Source: an uncultured bacterium
Lineage (GTDB): Bacteria; Cyanobacteriota; Vampirovibrionia; Gastranaerophilales; Gastranaerophilaceae
DNA: 64,000 nucleotides
NCBI GenBank assembly: GCA_949284715.1
Contig: CASDWH010000007.1
Coordinates: 1 to 64,000 of the forward strand
Direction of reading: 5' to 3'
Numbering within the stretch: the stretch's first letter is position 1; each line of letters opens with the position of its first letter. The translations under genes and the position numbers were made by a program. Under the pieces are notes generated by a model. That model saw nothing but the letters and a program-made list of their open reading frames with translations, was not told the origin of the DNA and ran no database searches. Positions 1-7,981 of the stretch are shown piece after piece.

Positions 1-60
1 TCCAATAAGTGCTAATGCAATCAAGATTTCTACTAACGTAAATCCTTTTTTTCGTCTCAT
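1..60 (-). CDS. Type IV prepilin-like protein, N-terminal fragment
   Basis: Only the first 20 codons lie in the window; the gene continues past the left edge. Read on the minus strand it begins MRRKKGFTLVEILIALALIG. That is a short basic leader, a glycine at the prepilin peptidase site, a mature N-terminal Phe, Glu at mature position 5, and a hydrophobic helix. This is the class III signal of type IV pilins and type II secretion pseudopilins. An AGAGG-like ribosome site lies just upstream of the ATG (AGAGGTAAAAGT before it). The product should be inserted in the inner membrane, cleaved and methylated by PilD. Whether it is a major or minor pilin cannot be told from this piece. Confidence 0.85.
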   Translation of the reverse strand, partial: MRRKKGFTLVEILIALALIG

Positions 61-83
61 ACTTTTACCTCTCTTAAATTACA

Positions 84-124
84 GCGATTTATGCATCAAA
101 ATATGCATTATGGTGCATATAACG
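84..124. repeat. Left copy of a 41-bp inverted repeat
   Basis: This 41-bp segment is a near-perfect reverse complement of 366-406. It also carries internal dyad symmetry around ATGCAT/GTGCAT. It lies 24 bp upstream of the prepilin start at 60. It could be the end of a MITE-like element or an operator. No clear target-site duplication was seen. Confidence 0.6.
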
Positions 125-161
125 GCATAATTCAGAAAAACTTTAATAATTTCGGGAATAT

Positions 162-180
162 TTTTACAAAAATTTACAAA
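162..180 (-). repeat. Copy of the recurring TTGTAAATTTTTGTAAAT-type motif
   Basis: On the minus strand this reads TTTGTAAATTTTTGTAAAA. It shares the core TTGTAAATTTTTGTAA with 17866-17883 and 62696-62713. It consists of two TTGTAA half sites 10 bp apart. It lies about 100 bp upstream of the prepilin gene that starts at 60. It may be a regulator or promoter element; AT-rich chance recurrence is the alternative. Confidence 0.4.
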
Positions 181-281
181 AGTTTTAATAAAATTATTAT
201 TTTGTCCTGCTGAATTTATTTCAGCATCTTACCAACGTGGTGTTATGACTTCTTAACCGCTAAGCTCCCGAAACAAAAATA

Positions 282-304
282 GTAGGTTGGGCTTTCAGCC
301 CAAC
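282..304 (+). repeat. GTAG-headed REP-like palindrome
   Basis: The tetranucleotide GTAG (282-285) is followed by a perfect 8-bp stem GTTGGGCT/AGCCCAAC with a TTC loop. A GTAG head plus palindrome is the form of REP elements mobilised by RAYT/TnpA-REP transposases. No transposase is in the window, so this would be a non-autonomous copy. Confidence 0.45.
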
Positions 305-316
305 TATAAATTAATC

Positions 317-332
317 ATTGGGGTCCCCCAAT
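317..332. repeat. Perfect 7-bp palindrome
   Basis: ATTGGGG and CCCCAAT are separated by two bases. It sits between the two outer inverted repeats of the 84-406 element, next to the REP-like hairpin. Confidence 0.45.
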
Positions 333-365
333 CTATATACTATTCCGTTAAATAATGTGTTTTAA

Positions 366-406
366 CGATTTATGCACCATAATGCATATTTTGGTGCATA
401 AATCGC
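366..406. repeat. Right copy of the 41-bp inverted repeat
   Basis: This is the reverse complement of 84-124 with a few mismatches. On its own it forms a 14-bp stem (CGATTTATGCACCA with its complement) around an AT-rich loop. Together the two copies bound a 323-bp gene-free element. The rest of the 61-488 gap holds no coding region that I can support. Confidence 0.6.
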
Positions 407-414
407 TCAAAGAT

Positions 415-450
415 ATACAACAACAGCGGCTCCGGAATATCCGAAGCCGC
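415..450 (-). terminator. Intrinsic terminator after the 489-1303 gene pair
   Basis: A 10-bp GC-rich stem with one G-T pair (426-435 with 441-450, loop AATAT) is followed on the minus strand by a T-rich tail (TGTTGTTGT). It lies 39 nt past the stop codon of the minus-strand gene 489-842. Confidence 0.65.
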
Positions 451-488
451 CGCCGAAATAACACAAGATACTATAGCACGTAGAAAAA

Positions 489-842
489 CTATAATGCTAA
501 CAATGATTTTACAGATGCCGCATTTTCTCTTACTGTTTCGCTTGAGTGCATATTGATTGTATCTTCCAGAATATGCAGAACTTCTGTCTTGTCTTTAAGT
601 GCCAGAATTTCATTGATTGTACTCATTGCGACAACAGGGCTCAAATCATTGATACCTTTGCCTTCATTTATAATAACCACTTTAAGTGAATCGTGTACGT
701 TCTTTTTAACCAATGCTCTTGAGGTTTTTTCTCTTATATCATTATCAGAAGAGTTTGTACCTAAATTTTCTAATACTCTGATAGAATCATTATCCTGGTG
801 AGTGGTTAACGCATCTATAATTTGTGAAATTTTCTTATTCAT
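489..842 (-). CDS. Small helical-repeat (HEAT-like) protein, unknown function
   Basis: This is a 117-residue soluble protein predicted to be all-helical. Pairs of amphipathic helices such as DSIRVLENLG and EVLHILEDTINMH, and an ending ETVRENAASVKSLLAL, resemble HEAT or Armadillo repeat units that serve as protein-binding scaffolds. There is no signal peptide, membrane segment or catalytic motif. Its ATG overlaps the stop codon of the upstream gene by one base (TAATG), so the two genes are translationally coupled and probably act together. The function is not recognised. The assignment as a real gene rests on the coupling, the downstream terminator and the repeat-like sequence. Confidence 0.7.
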   Translation of the reverse strand: MNKKISQIIDALTTHQDNDSIRVLENLGTNSSDNDIREKTSRALVKKNVHDSLKVVIINEGKGINDLSPVVAMSTINEILALKDKTEVLHILEDTINMHSSETVRENAASVKSLLAL

Positions 843-1303
843 TATGCAGCCTCCATCAACTTATTCTCATTAATCCATGCCGCCTCAAGATCCACAACGG
901 GCATTTTATCCGAGATTTTATTCATTTCGGCATTTTTTCTCATAGTAGAAACTTTTTGAGAAATATAATTACCTAAGTCAGACAATGACTCAGAAAGAGT
1001 TGTTGTCTTTGCATAATTGAATGCATTAGAAAGATTTGTTTTCACTTTGTTACAGAATGCTGCTACCGGTTCCACAATCTTCCTGGAGAAGTTAGAAACG
1101 CTCCCTGCAATTGCACTCATAACCATTTTTGCTTTGTTTTGCGATTTGAGCTGTGTTCCTTCAAAAATATCAGCAGGGAGAATTGAACCGTCAAACTTTG
1201 AATCCTTGAACGGATTTGTGTGTATACTTTCCCTAGCTTTTATTTTGAAAGGAATCTCGATTTTTGTGTTCAAAATCGCACCGATTTTGTCAATTGTTGC
1301 CAT
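842..1303 (-). CDS. Hypothetical protein, 153 residues
   Basis: I do not recognise this family. The protein is basic and mostly polar, with a helical stretch rich in Ser, Lys and Asn in the second half (about residues 60-125). It has no signal peptide and no convincing membrane helix. The N-terminal part (about residues 18-40) contains IEIPFKIKARE and two more short Phe-Lys/Phe-Asp elements. That weakly resembles the F-x-G/K leaders of other unknown proteins here. AAAGGAT precedes the ATG. It is the first gene of a two-gene unit with the HEAT-like gene 489-842 and is divergent from pyk. Confidence 0.65.
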   Translation of the reverse strand: MATIDKIGAILNTKIEIPFKIKARESIHTNPFKDSKFDGSILPADIFEGTQLKSQNKAKMVMSAIAGSVSNFSRKIVEPVAAFCNKVKTNLSNAFNYAKTTTLSESLSDLGNYISQKVSTMRKNAEMNKISDKMPVVDLEAAWINENKLMEAA

Positions 1304-1515
1304 AGTATGTATCCTTTCATAAAATCTAGTACTCTACAAGGATATCAATATTAGCTGAAAATAAAATCCTGATTTTAGAGTATTATTTAAAATTTTATAC
1401 TATACTATAGTTGTATTTTTTATTATTTATCCCCTTAAAATAAAATTTAAAAATACAGTTGATAATCTAAATTTATTATGGAATATAAATAGTAGAGTAC
1501 CAAGGAGGAAATAAA

Positions 1516-2937
1516 ATGGAAAATTATACATCAACGAAAATAGTGTGTACTATAGGGCCGGCCTGTAATACAAAAGAAAAGATAATGGCACTGGCAGAAA
1601 ACGGGGCCGATATGTTCAGACTTAATGCCTCACACGGAGATTTTGCACAACACGAAGAAGTTGTAAAAAATATTCGTGCAGTTGAAGCTGAAACAAAATC
1701 ACTTATTCCGATTATGATTGACCTTCAGGGGCCAAAAATCAGAGTAGGAGAACTTCCTGAACCAATAAAAGTTAATGTAGGAGATATACTGCAATTCCAA
1801 CACAAAGATAATTACGATGGTCTGGTTATTCCTGTTGACTATAAAGGAATCGCGGAGGATGTTAAACCCGGAGATAAAATTCTTATTGATGATGGAAAAA
1901 TACAGCTTATAGCCACAGAAATTAATAATGATATCGTTTCAGCAAAAGTACTTACAAAAGGCGTAATCAACAAGAGAAAAGGTATAAATATTCCCGGCGC
2001 AACAGGCAGCCTTGAAGTTATGTCCGAAAAAGATGTTGAATACGTAAAAAAAGCAGTTGAATGGGATGTAGACTACATCGCACTCTCTTTTGTCAGATGC
2101 GCTGATGATGTAAAATTTTTGAGAGAACTAATTAAAAACAGTGATATTAAAATTATCTCTAAAATAGAAAAACCGCAGGCTATACGTAATATTGACGAAA
2201 TAATCGCTGTTTCTGACGGTATTATGGTAGCACGCGGAGATTTAGGTATTGAAACCCCTGCACAAGAAGTTCCTATTGTACAAAAAACAATTGTTGAAAA
2301 AGCCAATGTTGCACGTAAATGCGTTATCGTTGCAACACAAATGCTTGAAAGTATGATTACAAACCCGATTCCTACAAGAGCAGAAGTGTCAGATGTTGCA
2401 AACGCCATATTTGACGGAGCAGATGCTGTTATGTTATCAGGAGAAACAGCAGTAGGCGCTTATCCGGAAGCTACCGTAAAAATGATGGATGATATTGCAA
2501 AAAGCGTTCAATACAGCGAAAGAATCAACCACAACAGACTGCCGGAAAAAATGTTCCAGACAGAAAATACGGCCTCAATGGCTATCGGTGTCGCTCTTAC
2601 TGATATGATTAGAAATATTCCTAATGTAAAAGCAATTGTAACAATTTCTCAATCAGGATACACACCTAAACTGATATCTGAAAGCAATCCATCAGTACCG
2701 GTATTTGCTTGCTGCACAAGCCAAAAGCTATGTAGACAGTTAAGGCTCTACAGATGTGTTTATCCGCTCAAAATCACAGGAGCAATCGGTAAAATAGACC
2801 AGATTATGTTAACTTTACTTTCTCGCTTTTTAGTTAAAAATACCTTCCTAAAAAAAGGAGATATGATAATTGTAACAGGATCTGTACCTCATATTCTGGA
2901 GGAAGGAACAAACTTTATTAAAATCCACACAATATAA
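1516..2937 (+). CDS. pyk: Pyruvate kinase
   Basis: It converts phosphoenolpyruvate and ADP to pyruvate and ATP in the last step of glycolysis, in the cytoplasm. At 473 residues it has the usual length of the short bacterial form without the extra C-terminal PEP-utiliser domain. Visible motifs are TKIVCTIGPA at the start, MIDLQGPKIRVG, the active-site KIEKPQAIRNIDEI, MVARGDLGIE, and the MLESMITNPIPTRAEVSDVA block. The C-terminal regulatory domain follows from about residue 350. AAGGAGG sits 7 nt before the ATG. The gene is alone, with a strong terminator behind it. Confidence 0.98.
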   Translation: MENYTSTKIVCTIGPACNTKEKIMALAENGADMFRLNASHGDFAQHEEVVKNIRAVEAETKSLIPIMIDLQGPKIRVGELPEPIKVNVGDILQFQHKDNYDGLVIPVDYKGIAEDVKPGDKILIDDGKIQLIATEINNDIVSAKVLTKGVINKRKGINIPGATGSLEVMSEKDVEYVKKAVEWDVDYIALSFVRCADDVKFLRELIKNSDIKIISKIEKPQAIRNIDEIIAVSDGIMVARGDLGIETPAQEVPIVQKTIVEKANVARKCVIVATQMLESMITNPIPTRAEVSDVANAIFDGADAVMLSGETAVGAYPEATVKMMDDIAKSVQYSERINHNRLPEKMFQTENTASMAIGVALTDMIRNIPNVKAIVTISQSGYTPKLISESNPSVPVFACCTSQKLCRQLRLYRCVYPLKITGAIGKIDQIMLTLLSRFLVKNTFLKKGDMIIVTGSVPHILEEGTNFIKIHTI

Positions 2938-2942
2938 AACCC

Positions 2943-2979
2943 AAAATGGGATGACGTTTAATACGCCATCCCATTTTTT
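2943..2979 (+). terminator. Intrinsic terminator after pyk
   Basis: The arm AATGGGATGACG pairs with CGCCATCCCATT across a short AT loop, with one mismatch. T6 follows. It begins 6 nt after the pyk stop codon. Confidence 0.85.
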
Positions 2980-3005
2980 AATATATAAAAAAGAGGAGAG
3001 AATAC

Positions 3006-3482
3006 ATGTTGCATAAACTAAAATCACTAGGCAGCGAGTTCAAAACATTTGCAATACGCGGAAGTGTAATAGACATGTCTGTAGGTATCGTAATAGGTGC
3101 AGCTTTTACCAAAATTGTTGATTCTTTTGTTTCCGATATATTAATGCCGCCATTAGGCTGGGTAATGGGTAAAGTTGATTTTTCAAACCTCTACCTTACG
3201 CTGCCGGTTAACGGTAAAATCATTAATTATCCTTCTCTTGAAGCAGCAAAAACCGCCGGCGCAGTTACCATTAACTACGGAGTATTTATAAATGCCTGCA
3301 TCGGCTTCACTATTACAGCTTTTGCAGTATTTCTGCTCATTAAAAGTATAAATAAGCTCCGTTTTAATGCCGCAAAAGAAACTTCCGACGCCGGGGATGT
3401 AAAAAATAAAACCTGCCCTTATTGTTTCTCATCTATTGATATCAGAGCTAAAAAATGCCCGTTCTGTACTTCTGATGTATAA
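3006..3482 (+). CDS. mscL: Large-conductance mechanosensitive channel with C-terminal zinc ribbon
   Basis: MscL opens under membrane tension and releases solutes during hypo-osmotic shock. The N-terminal FKTFAIRGSVIDMSVGIVIG block and the first membrane helix carrying GAAFTKIVDSFV are typical of the family. The second helix (about residues 95-117) is FINACIGFTITAFAVFLLIK. After the usual channel the protein gains a short tail with two CPxC pairs (C137, C140, C151, C154), a four-cysteine zinc ribbon not found in Escherichia coli MscL. AGAGGAGA precedes the ATG. It is followed 22 nt later by a GH13 gene on the same strand, so the two may share a transcript. Confidence 0.95.
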   Translation: MLHKLKSLGSEFKTFAIRGSVIDMSVGIVIGAAFTKIVDSFVSDILMPPLGWVMGKVDFSNLYLTLPVNGKIINYPSLEAAKTAGAVTINYGVFINACIGFTITAFAVFLLIKSINKLRFNAAKETSDAGDVKNKTCPYCFSSIDIRAKKCPFCTSDV

Positions 3483-3504
3483 TATATAATAAAGGAGAAT
3501 TGCT

Positions 3505-5049
3505 GTGTTAAGAAAAATATATATAGCCTTCATTCTTTCAGCACTCATCGGTCAGACTGTTTTTGCTGATACATATATTAATGATTTAAGAAATTTATTT
3601 TTAAGTAACAAAGCAATTATACTGGCTGTAAATCTAAGAACCTTCAATTCAAAAGATACGGATAAAAACGGATTGATTGACGAAAACGAAGAAAAAGGCA
3701 CCTTCTTAAACGCAATAGAGAGGCTGGATGAGCTTAAAGATGAAGGTATAAACACCCTGCACATTCTGCCGGTTAACCCGACAGGCAAGCTTAAAGCTCT
3801 CGGCACAGCCGGTTCTGTTTACTCTCCTTCATCACTTACAGAATTAAATCCTTATCTTGGCGATGCCAATTCAGAATTAGATATAAAAGATCAGGCTCGC
3901 AAATTTATTGACGAATGTCATAAACGCGGTATCAGAGTAATTGCAGACCTGCCAAGCTGCGGGTCTTATGATATGTATCTGGAACAATCCGATTTGTTTA
4001 AAAAAGATAAAAACCAGATGCCGGTTGTGCCGACAGACTGGACTGATGTCCGGCTTTTTGACACAGGTGCTGACGGCAATCTAAATCAGGGACTTTATGA
4101 CCTGCACATTCAATATGTAGATATGGTTATGAGTCTTGGCTTTGATGGAATAAGAGCTGATGTTGCAACTCTAAAACCATATACATTCTGGAAAAACCTG
4201 ATTTCATACGCAAGAAGCAAAGACCCGAATTTCTTATTCCTTGCCGAAGCTTCAGACTCATGGAGAGAACCGCCGTCTGAATACGCAGTATTTACGCCGT
4301 ACGATAAATTATTAGAAGCCGGATTTGACGGCTACTACGGCAGCTATTTTAATATCAAAGACTGGACTAAAGGTTCTCAGCTTATTAATCACGTTAATTT
4401 TAACAGAAAACTATGCACAAAATACAACACACCTAAATCCGTTATAGGCAGTTTTACAACCCACGATGAAGTAAGCCCTGTGTTAATAAACGGCCCCAAG
4501 TTATCAGAAATGATTATATGGCTCAACACTACACTTCCGCTCAATTCCTACTATGTCGACGGATTCCAGACAGGAGCGCAATATATCTACTTCTGGGGCA
4601 ACAAAAAAGCTGATAAAACATACACTGATGATGACTATTACTTTGTCCACAGAGGCAAGTTCGATTTATTTAACTTCTCAGCAAGACCGCAGGGACAAAA
4701 CTATGATATTAACAATAATTTTATTATTGCTAATAAATACAAGAAAACATTCTCTCAAATCTTTTCAAAAGGAAGTTTCGTACCGTTGTCCGTGTCTGAT
4801 GAGTCTGTTTTTGCATACGCCCGTTCATACGGCGATAAAACAATTATAACAATCGGTAATCTGGATTTTAAAAACTCCAAACAAAAAGTTAAGATTTCCG
4901 TACCTAAAATGAACAACAAGCATAAACCAACAGTTATAAAAGGTTCTTCCGGACACTGTACACTCGTTCAGAAAAAAGATAAATTTATACTTGAAATTCC
5001 GCCCGGGGATATTCAAGTGTACTTAATTAATGACTTATCTATACAATAA
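3505..5049 (+). CDS. Exported GH13 (alpha-amylase family) protein
   Basis: This is a TIM-barrel glycoside hydrolase or glucanotransferase of family GH13; the substrate is unknown. It starts at GTG with AAAGGAG upstream. A Sec signal peptide ends near VFA-D (residues 21-22). The catalytic residues are present: nucleophile D219 in GIRADVA, acid/base E248 in FLAEAS, and D321 in TTHDE. Conserved region I, normally D-x-V-x-N-H, reads DLPSCGS, so the usual Asn-His pair is missing. Residues 51-62 form a textbook EF-hand calcium loop (D51, D53, N55, D59, E62). A beta-rich C-terminal domain follows. A shorter-leadered paralogue lies at 21873-23741. It probably acts in the periplasm or at the surface. 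Confidence 0.88.
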   Translation: MLRKIYIAFILSALIGQTVFADTYINDLRNLFLSNKAIILAVNLRTFNSKDTDKNGLIDENEEKGTFLNAIERLDELKDEGINTLHILPVNPTGKLKALGTAGSVYSPSSLTELNPYLGDANSELDIKDQARKFIDECHKRGIRVIADLPSCGSYDMYLEQSDLFKKDKNQMPVVPTDWTDVRLFDTGADGNLNQGLYDLHIQYVDMVMSLGFDGIRADVATLKPYTFWKNLISYARSKDPNFLFLAEASDSWREPPSEYAVFTPYDKLLEAGFDGYYGSYFNIKDWTKGSQLINHVNFNRKLCTKYNTPKSVIGSFTTHDEVSPVLINGPKLSEMIIWLNTTLPLNSYYVDGFQTGAQYIYFWGNKKADKTYTDDDYYFVHRGKFDLFNFSARPQGQNYDINNNFIIANKYKKTFSQIFSKGSFVPLSVSDESVFAYARSYGDKTIITIGNLDFKNSKQKVKISVPKMNNKHKPTVIKGSSGHCTLVQKKDKFILEIPPGDIQVYLINDLSIQ

Positions 5050-5061
5050 AAAGGAATAAAT

Positions 5062-6063
5062 ATGAACAACAGAATCATGTCAGGGATGCGTCCCACAGGT
5101 AAATTACACATCGGTCATTATTTAGGAGTTATTGACAACTGGGTAAAACTCCAAAATAAATATGAAAGCTATTTCTTTGTTGCAGACTGGCACGCGCTCA
5201 CTACAAAATACAATAAAACAGAAAACCTGCGTCAGGACAGTATAGATGTTGTAACCGACTGGCTGGCATGCGGGCTTGATCCGGACAAATCCACCATTTA
5301 TGTACAATCTCTGGTTCCGGAAACCGCTGAACTTCATATTTATCTGAGTATGATAACTCCGCAGCACTGGGTAGAAAAAGACCCGACTCTAAAAGATATT
5401 GTAAAAATAATTAAATCAGGGGATGGCGGCAGCGAAGAGATTACATACGGACTATTGGGATATCCTGTATTAATGAGTGCTGATATCCTCCTTTTTAATG
5501 CGTCATTTGTTCCCGTTGGAATAGATCAAGTGGCACATGTTGAAATTACCCGTGATATTGCACGCAGATTTAATTCTATTTACGGAGCTGATGTATTTAA
5601 CGAGCCTCAGCCTCTGCTAAATGAATGTTCTTACATCTGCGGAGTTGACGGAAACAAAATGGGCAAGTCCTACAATAATGATATCAAAATATCCGATACG
5701 GAAGAGTCCACCGCTAAAAGAATTATGCAGGCAATTACTGACCGTTCAAGAATCAGACGCGACGATTTGGGACATCCTGACCAGTGCGAAGTTGCTTTTA
5801 AGTACTGGCAAATATTTGGCTCCGCAGATGATATCGAAAAGACAAAACATGCCTGCGAAACAGGAACAATCGGATGCGCTGACTGTAAACGCTGTCTTGC
5901 AGCAAAAGTTAATGAACGATTCAAAGAAATCAGGGAAAAACGCAAATACTATGAAGAACATCCTGAAATTGTGAGGGATATTATATATTCAGGCTCAGAA
6001 AAAGCAAGAAAAACAGCACAAGAAACTTTGAAAGAAGTAAGAAAAGCAGTACAAATTTATTAA
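5062..6063 (+). CDS. trpS: Tryptophanyl-tRNA synthetase
   Basis: This class Ic aminoacyl-tRNA synthetase charges tRNA-Trp with tryptophan. The HIGH motif appears as TGKLHIGHYLG (residues 12-22) and the KMSKS motif as NKMGKSYN. The motif GxDQ is present as VGIDQVAHVEITRDIA. At 333 residues it is the normal bacterial length. The insert KHACETGTIGCADCKRCLA, seen in many bacterial TrpS proteins, is kept. AAAGGAATAAAT precedes the ATG, 12 nt after the GH13 stop. Its stop codon overlaps that of a small convergent gene. Confidence 0.98.
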   Translation: MNNRIMSGMRPTGKLHIGHYLGVIDNWVKLQNKYESYFFVADWHALTTKYNKTENLRQDSIDVVTDWLACGLDPDKSTIYVQSLVPETAELHIYLSMITPQHWVEKDPTLKDIVKIIKSGDGGSEEITYGLLGYPVLMSADILLFNASFVPVGIDQVAHVEITRDIARRFNSIYGADVFNEPQPLLNECSYICGVDGNKMGKSYNNDIKISDTEESTAKRIMQAITDRSRIRRDDLGHPDQCEVAFKYWQIFGSADDIEKTKHACETGTIGCADCKRCLAAKVNERFKEIREKRKYYEEHPEIVRDIIYSGSEKARKTAQETLKEVRKAVQIY

Positions 6064-6227
6064 CTTGCTCTGCGCATTAAATCAGAAAGTTTAATATCTT
6101 TAGTCTTAATAGAAACTTCTTTTTTAACAGTCTTTACAGGCTCTTTTCTATATTGAGAAAGGCCTATTGTTCTGTCTGATTTTTTTATCATAAAAAGTTC
6201 CAAAATAAAATTCAGAAAAGTTTTCAT
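6060..6227 (-). CDS. Small basic protein, 55 residues
   Basis: A short reading frame begins MKTFLNFILELFMIKKSD and ends DLMRRAS. It has a strong AAGGAG ribosome site 7 nt before its ATG. The first 14 residues are hydrophobic (FLNFILELFMI) and the rest is Lys/Arg-rich. It could be a membrane-tethered or ribosome-associated micro-protein. The frame fills the gap between trpS and the next gene and overlaps the trpS stop by 4 nt in convergent orientation. No homologue is recognised. The ribosome site and the coding-like composition are the only support. Confidence 0.5.
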   Translation of the reverse strand: MKTFLNFILELFMIKKSDRTIGLSQYRKEPVKTVKKEVSIKTKDIKLSDLMRRAS

Positions 6228-6326
6228 TACGGCTCCTTATCTATTATTATACAGTATTTTTTCTTATCTATATCATACATTAAAACTATTTTTTGTACAT
6301 AAAGCAATATCGCTCGTGGTAAAATA

Positions 6327-7061
6327 ATGATATATAAAATCCTGGAGTTAAACTTGAATTGCGATATTGAAAAAAACTTTAATCACGCTTTGAATTTATG
6401 CGAACAGAATATATGCCATAATGAAATGATTAATTTTCTTAAAACCGGTTCTGTTGCAGAAAAACAAATTGCTGCCCTCAACCTTGACTCTGTTCTTAGT
6501 CAAAATGAAGCAGAAATTTTTATATCCAACCTTACCGGCTGCGACGGAAAAATAAGGGAAGCTGCTGCCTCAAGGCTATACGACTTTGTACACGAAACCC
6601 CATTTTTCGCTATATACCCTGAAATTTTTGCCGACGCATCTATTGATATTAATGCTAATATTTCAAGACTTGTAATTGACAGTCTTACAGCCTTTAATGA
6701 TAATCAGGAATTTAAAAACAGATATTTAAATAAAATTATCGGATTTATTAAAGAGGGGTTTGATGAAATTTCAAAAATAAAATTCAGAGATAAAAAATAT
6801 GTACTAAATAAACAACTTTTTAAAATATACTGGTCATTAGAAGGACTTTCTGTTTTTTCTGAATCTGTCGATGGAAAAACGCTTATGCATATACTGGAGA
6901 ATGTTTTAGCACGCCCAGAATATACCATAAGAGAAAAAGCCGCAAAAATTTTATCAAAATACAAAAATAACAGCAGTTTCAAAGCATTATATGACAAAGT
7001 TTTAAACGATGAAAATTTTTATGTCAGGTTTGCAGCACAGAGCAGCAAGGAGGGAAAATGA
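6327..7061 (+). CDS. HEAT-repeat-like protein
   Basis: This is a 244-residue helical protein without signal peptide. Paired helices such as SVAEKQIAALNLD, KIREAAASRLYDF and TIREKAAKILSKY, plus YVRFAAQSSKEGK at the end, are typical of HEAT repeats, so a scaffold role is likely. The start is uncertain. The ATG at 6327 has no ribosome site and lies 1 nt after an extended -10-like TGGTAAAAT (6320-6325). An in-frame TTG at 6354 has CTGGAG before it and would fit that promoter better. The gene overlaps rfbD by 4 nt (ATGA), so the two are coupled. Confidence 0.75.
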   Translation: MIYKILELNLNCDIEKNFNHALNLCEQNICHNEMINFLKTGSVAEKQIAALNLDSVLSQNEAEIFISNLTGCDGKIREAAASRLYDFVHETPFFAIYPEIFADASIDINANISRLVIDSLTAFNDNQEFKNRYLNKIIGFIKEGFDEISKIKFRDKKYVLNKQLFKIYWSLEGLSVFSESVDGKTLMHILENVLARPEYTIREKAAKILSKYKNNSSFKALYDKVLNDENFYVRFAAQSSKEGK

Positions 7062-7873
7062 AGGTTCTTGTAACAGGCGCCGGCGGTATGCTGGGGCAGG
7101 ATTTGTGTCCGGTACTTGAAGATGAAGGATATGAAGTTATCGAAACCACCCGGAGCAGCATGGATATTACAGACGCCGAAAGAGTTGGAAATGTCATACT
7201 TTCACATCAGCCTGAATTAATAATACACACTGCCGCATATACAGATGTAGAAAAAGCAGAAATTGAGAGAGAAGAAGCACATAAAATTAATGTGCTTGGA
7301 ACAAGAAATATAGTACATGCCTGCAAAAATTATGATATCCCGATTATCTATATTTCTACAGACTATGTATTTGACGGAGAAAAAAATACACCATACAAGC
7401 CTGAGGACAAACCGCACCCGATTAATTACTACGGAACAACAAAATTTGAAGGAGAAGAGGCCGTCAAAGAGCTGGATAAATATTATATTATACGCACGAG
7501 CTGGCTATACGGTCATCATGGGAATAATTTTGTAACAAAAATGCTTCTTCAAAATCCCGAAAAAGAAATAAAGGTTGTAGATGACCAAATCGGCTCCCCA
7601 ACCTGGACTGTTGACCTTGCAACAGGGATTGTTAACATTATCGGTAAAAAATATGGAATTTATCATATATGTAACAGCGGCGAAGTTTCAAGATATCAAT
7701 TTGCAGAGGAAATTTTTTCGGTATTCGGGATTAAAGCAAATATTGTTCCTTGCAAGTCAGAAGAGATAAAAACAAACGCCAAAAGGCCAAAGCACAGCGT
7801 TTTAAACAACAACGGCCGCTATCGTGACTGGCATATCGCCCTTAATGATTTTGCAGCTCTTGCCGAGTTTTAG
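7058..7873 (+). CDS. rfbD: dTDP-4-dehydrorhamnose reductase
   Basis: This short-chain dehydrogenase/reductase makes dTDP-L-rhamnose by NADPH-dependent reduction, the last step of the rhamnose donor pathway for surface polysaccharide. The Rossmann motif is VTGAGGMLGQD at the N-terminus. STDYVFDG and YYGTTKFEGE (catalytic Tyr-x3-Lys) and RTSWLYG are all family hallmarks. The 271-residue length fits. The other rml genes are not in the window. It is coupled to the upstream HEAT-like gene. A related NAD-dependent epimerase is the only alternative. Confidence 0.93.
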   Translation: MKVLVTGAGGMLGQDLCPVLEDEGYEVIETTRSSMDITDAERVGNVILSHQPELIIHTAAYTDVEKAEIEREEAHKINVLGTRNIVHACKNYDIPIIYISTDYVFDGEKNTPYKPEDKPHPINYYGTTKFEGEEAVKELDKYYIIRTSWLYGHHGNNFVTKMLLQNPEKEIKVVDDQIGSPTWTVDLATGIVNIIGKKYGIYHICNSGEVSRYQFAEEIFSVFGIKANIVPCKSEEIKTNAKRPKHSVLNNNGRYRDWHIALNDFAALAEF

Positions 7874-7981
7874 GTTAAAATTATAACAAAATGTAAAATT
7901 TTTCACGCAATTTACGCCATTAAAGCAAATCTTTTTATTCATTGATTTAATATAAATGCCAATAAAGTTAAGGATTTCTTT

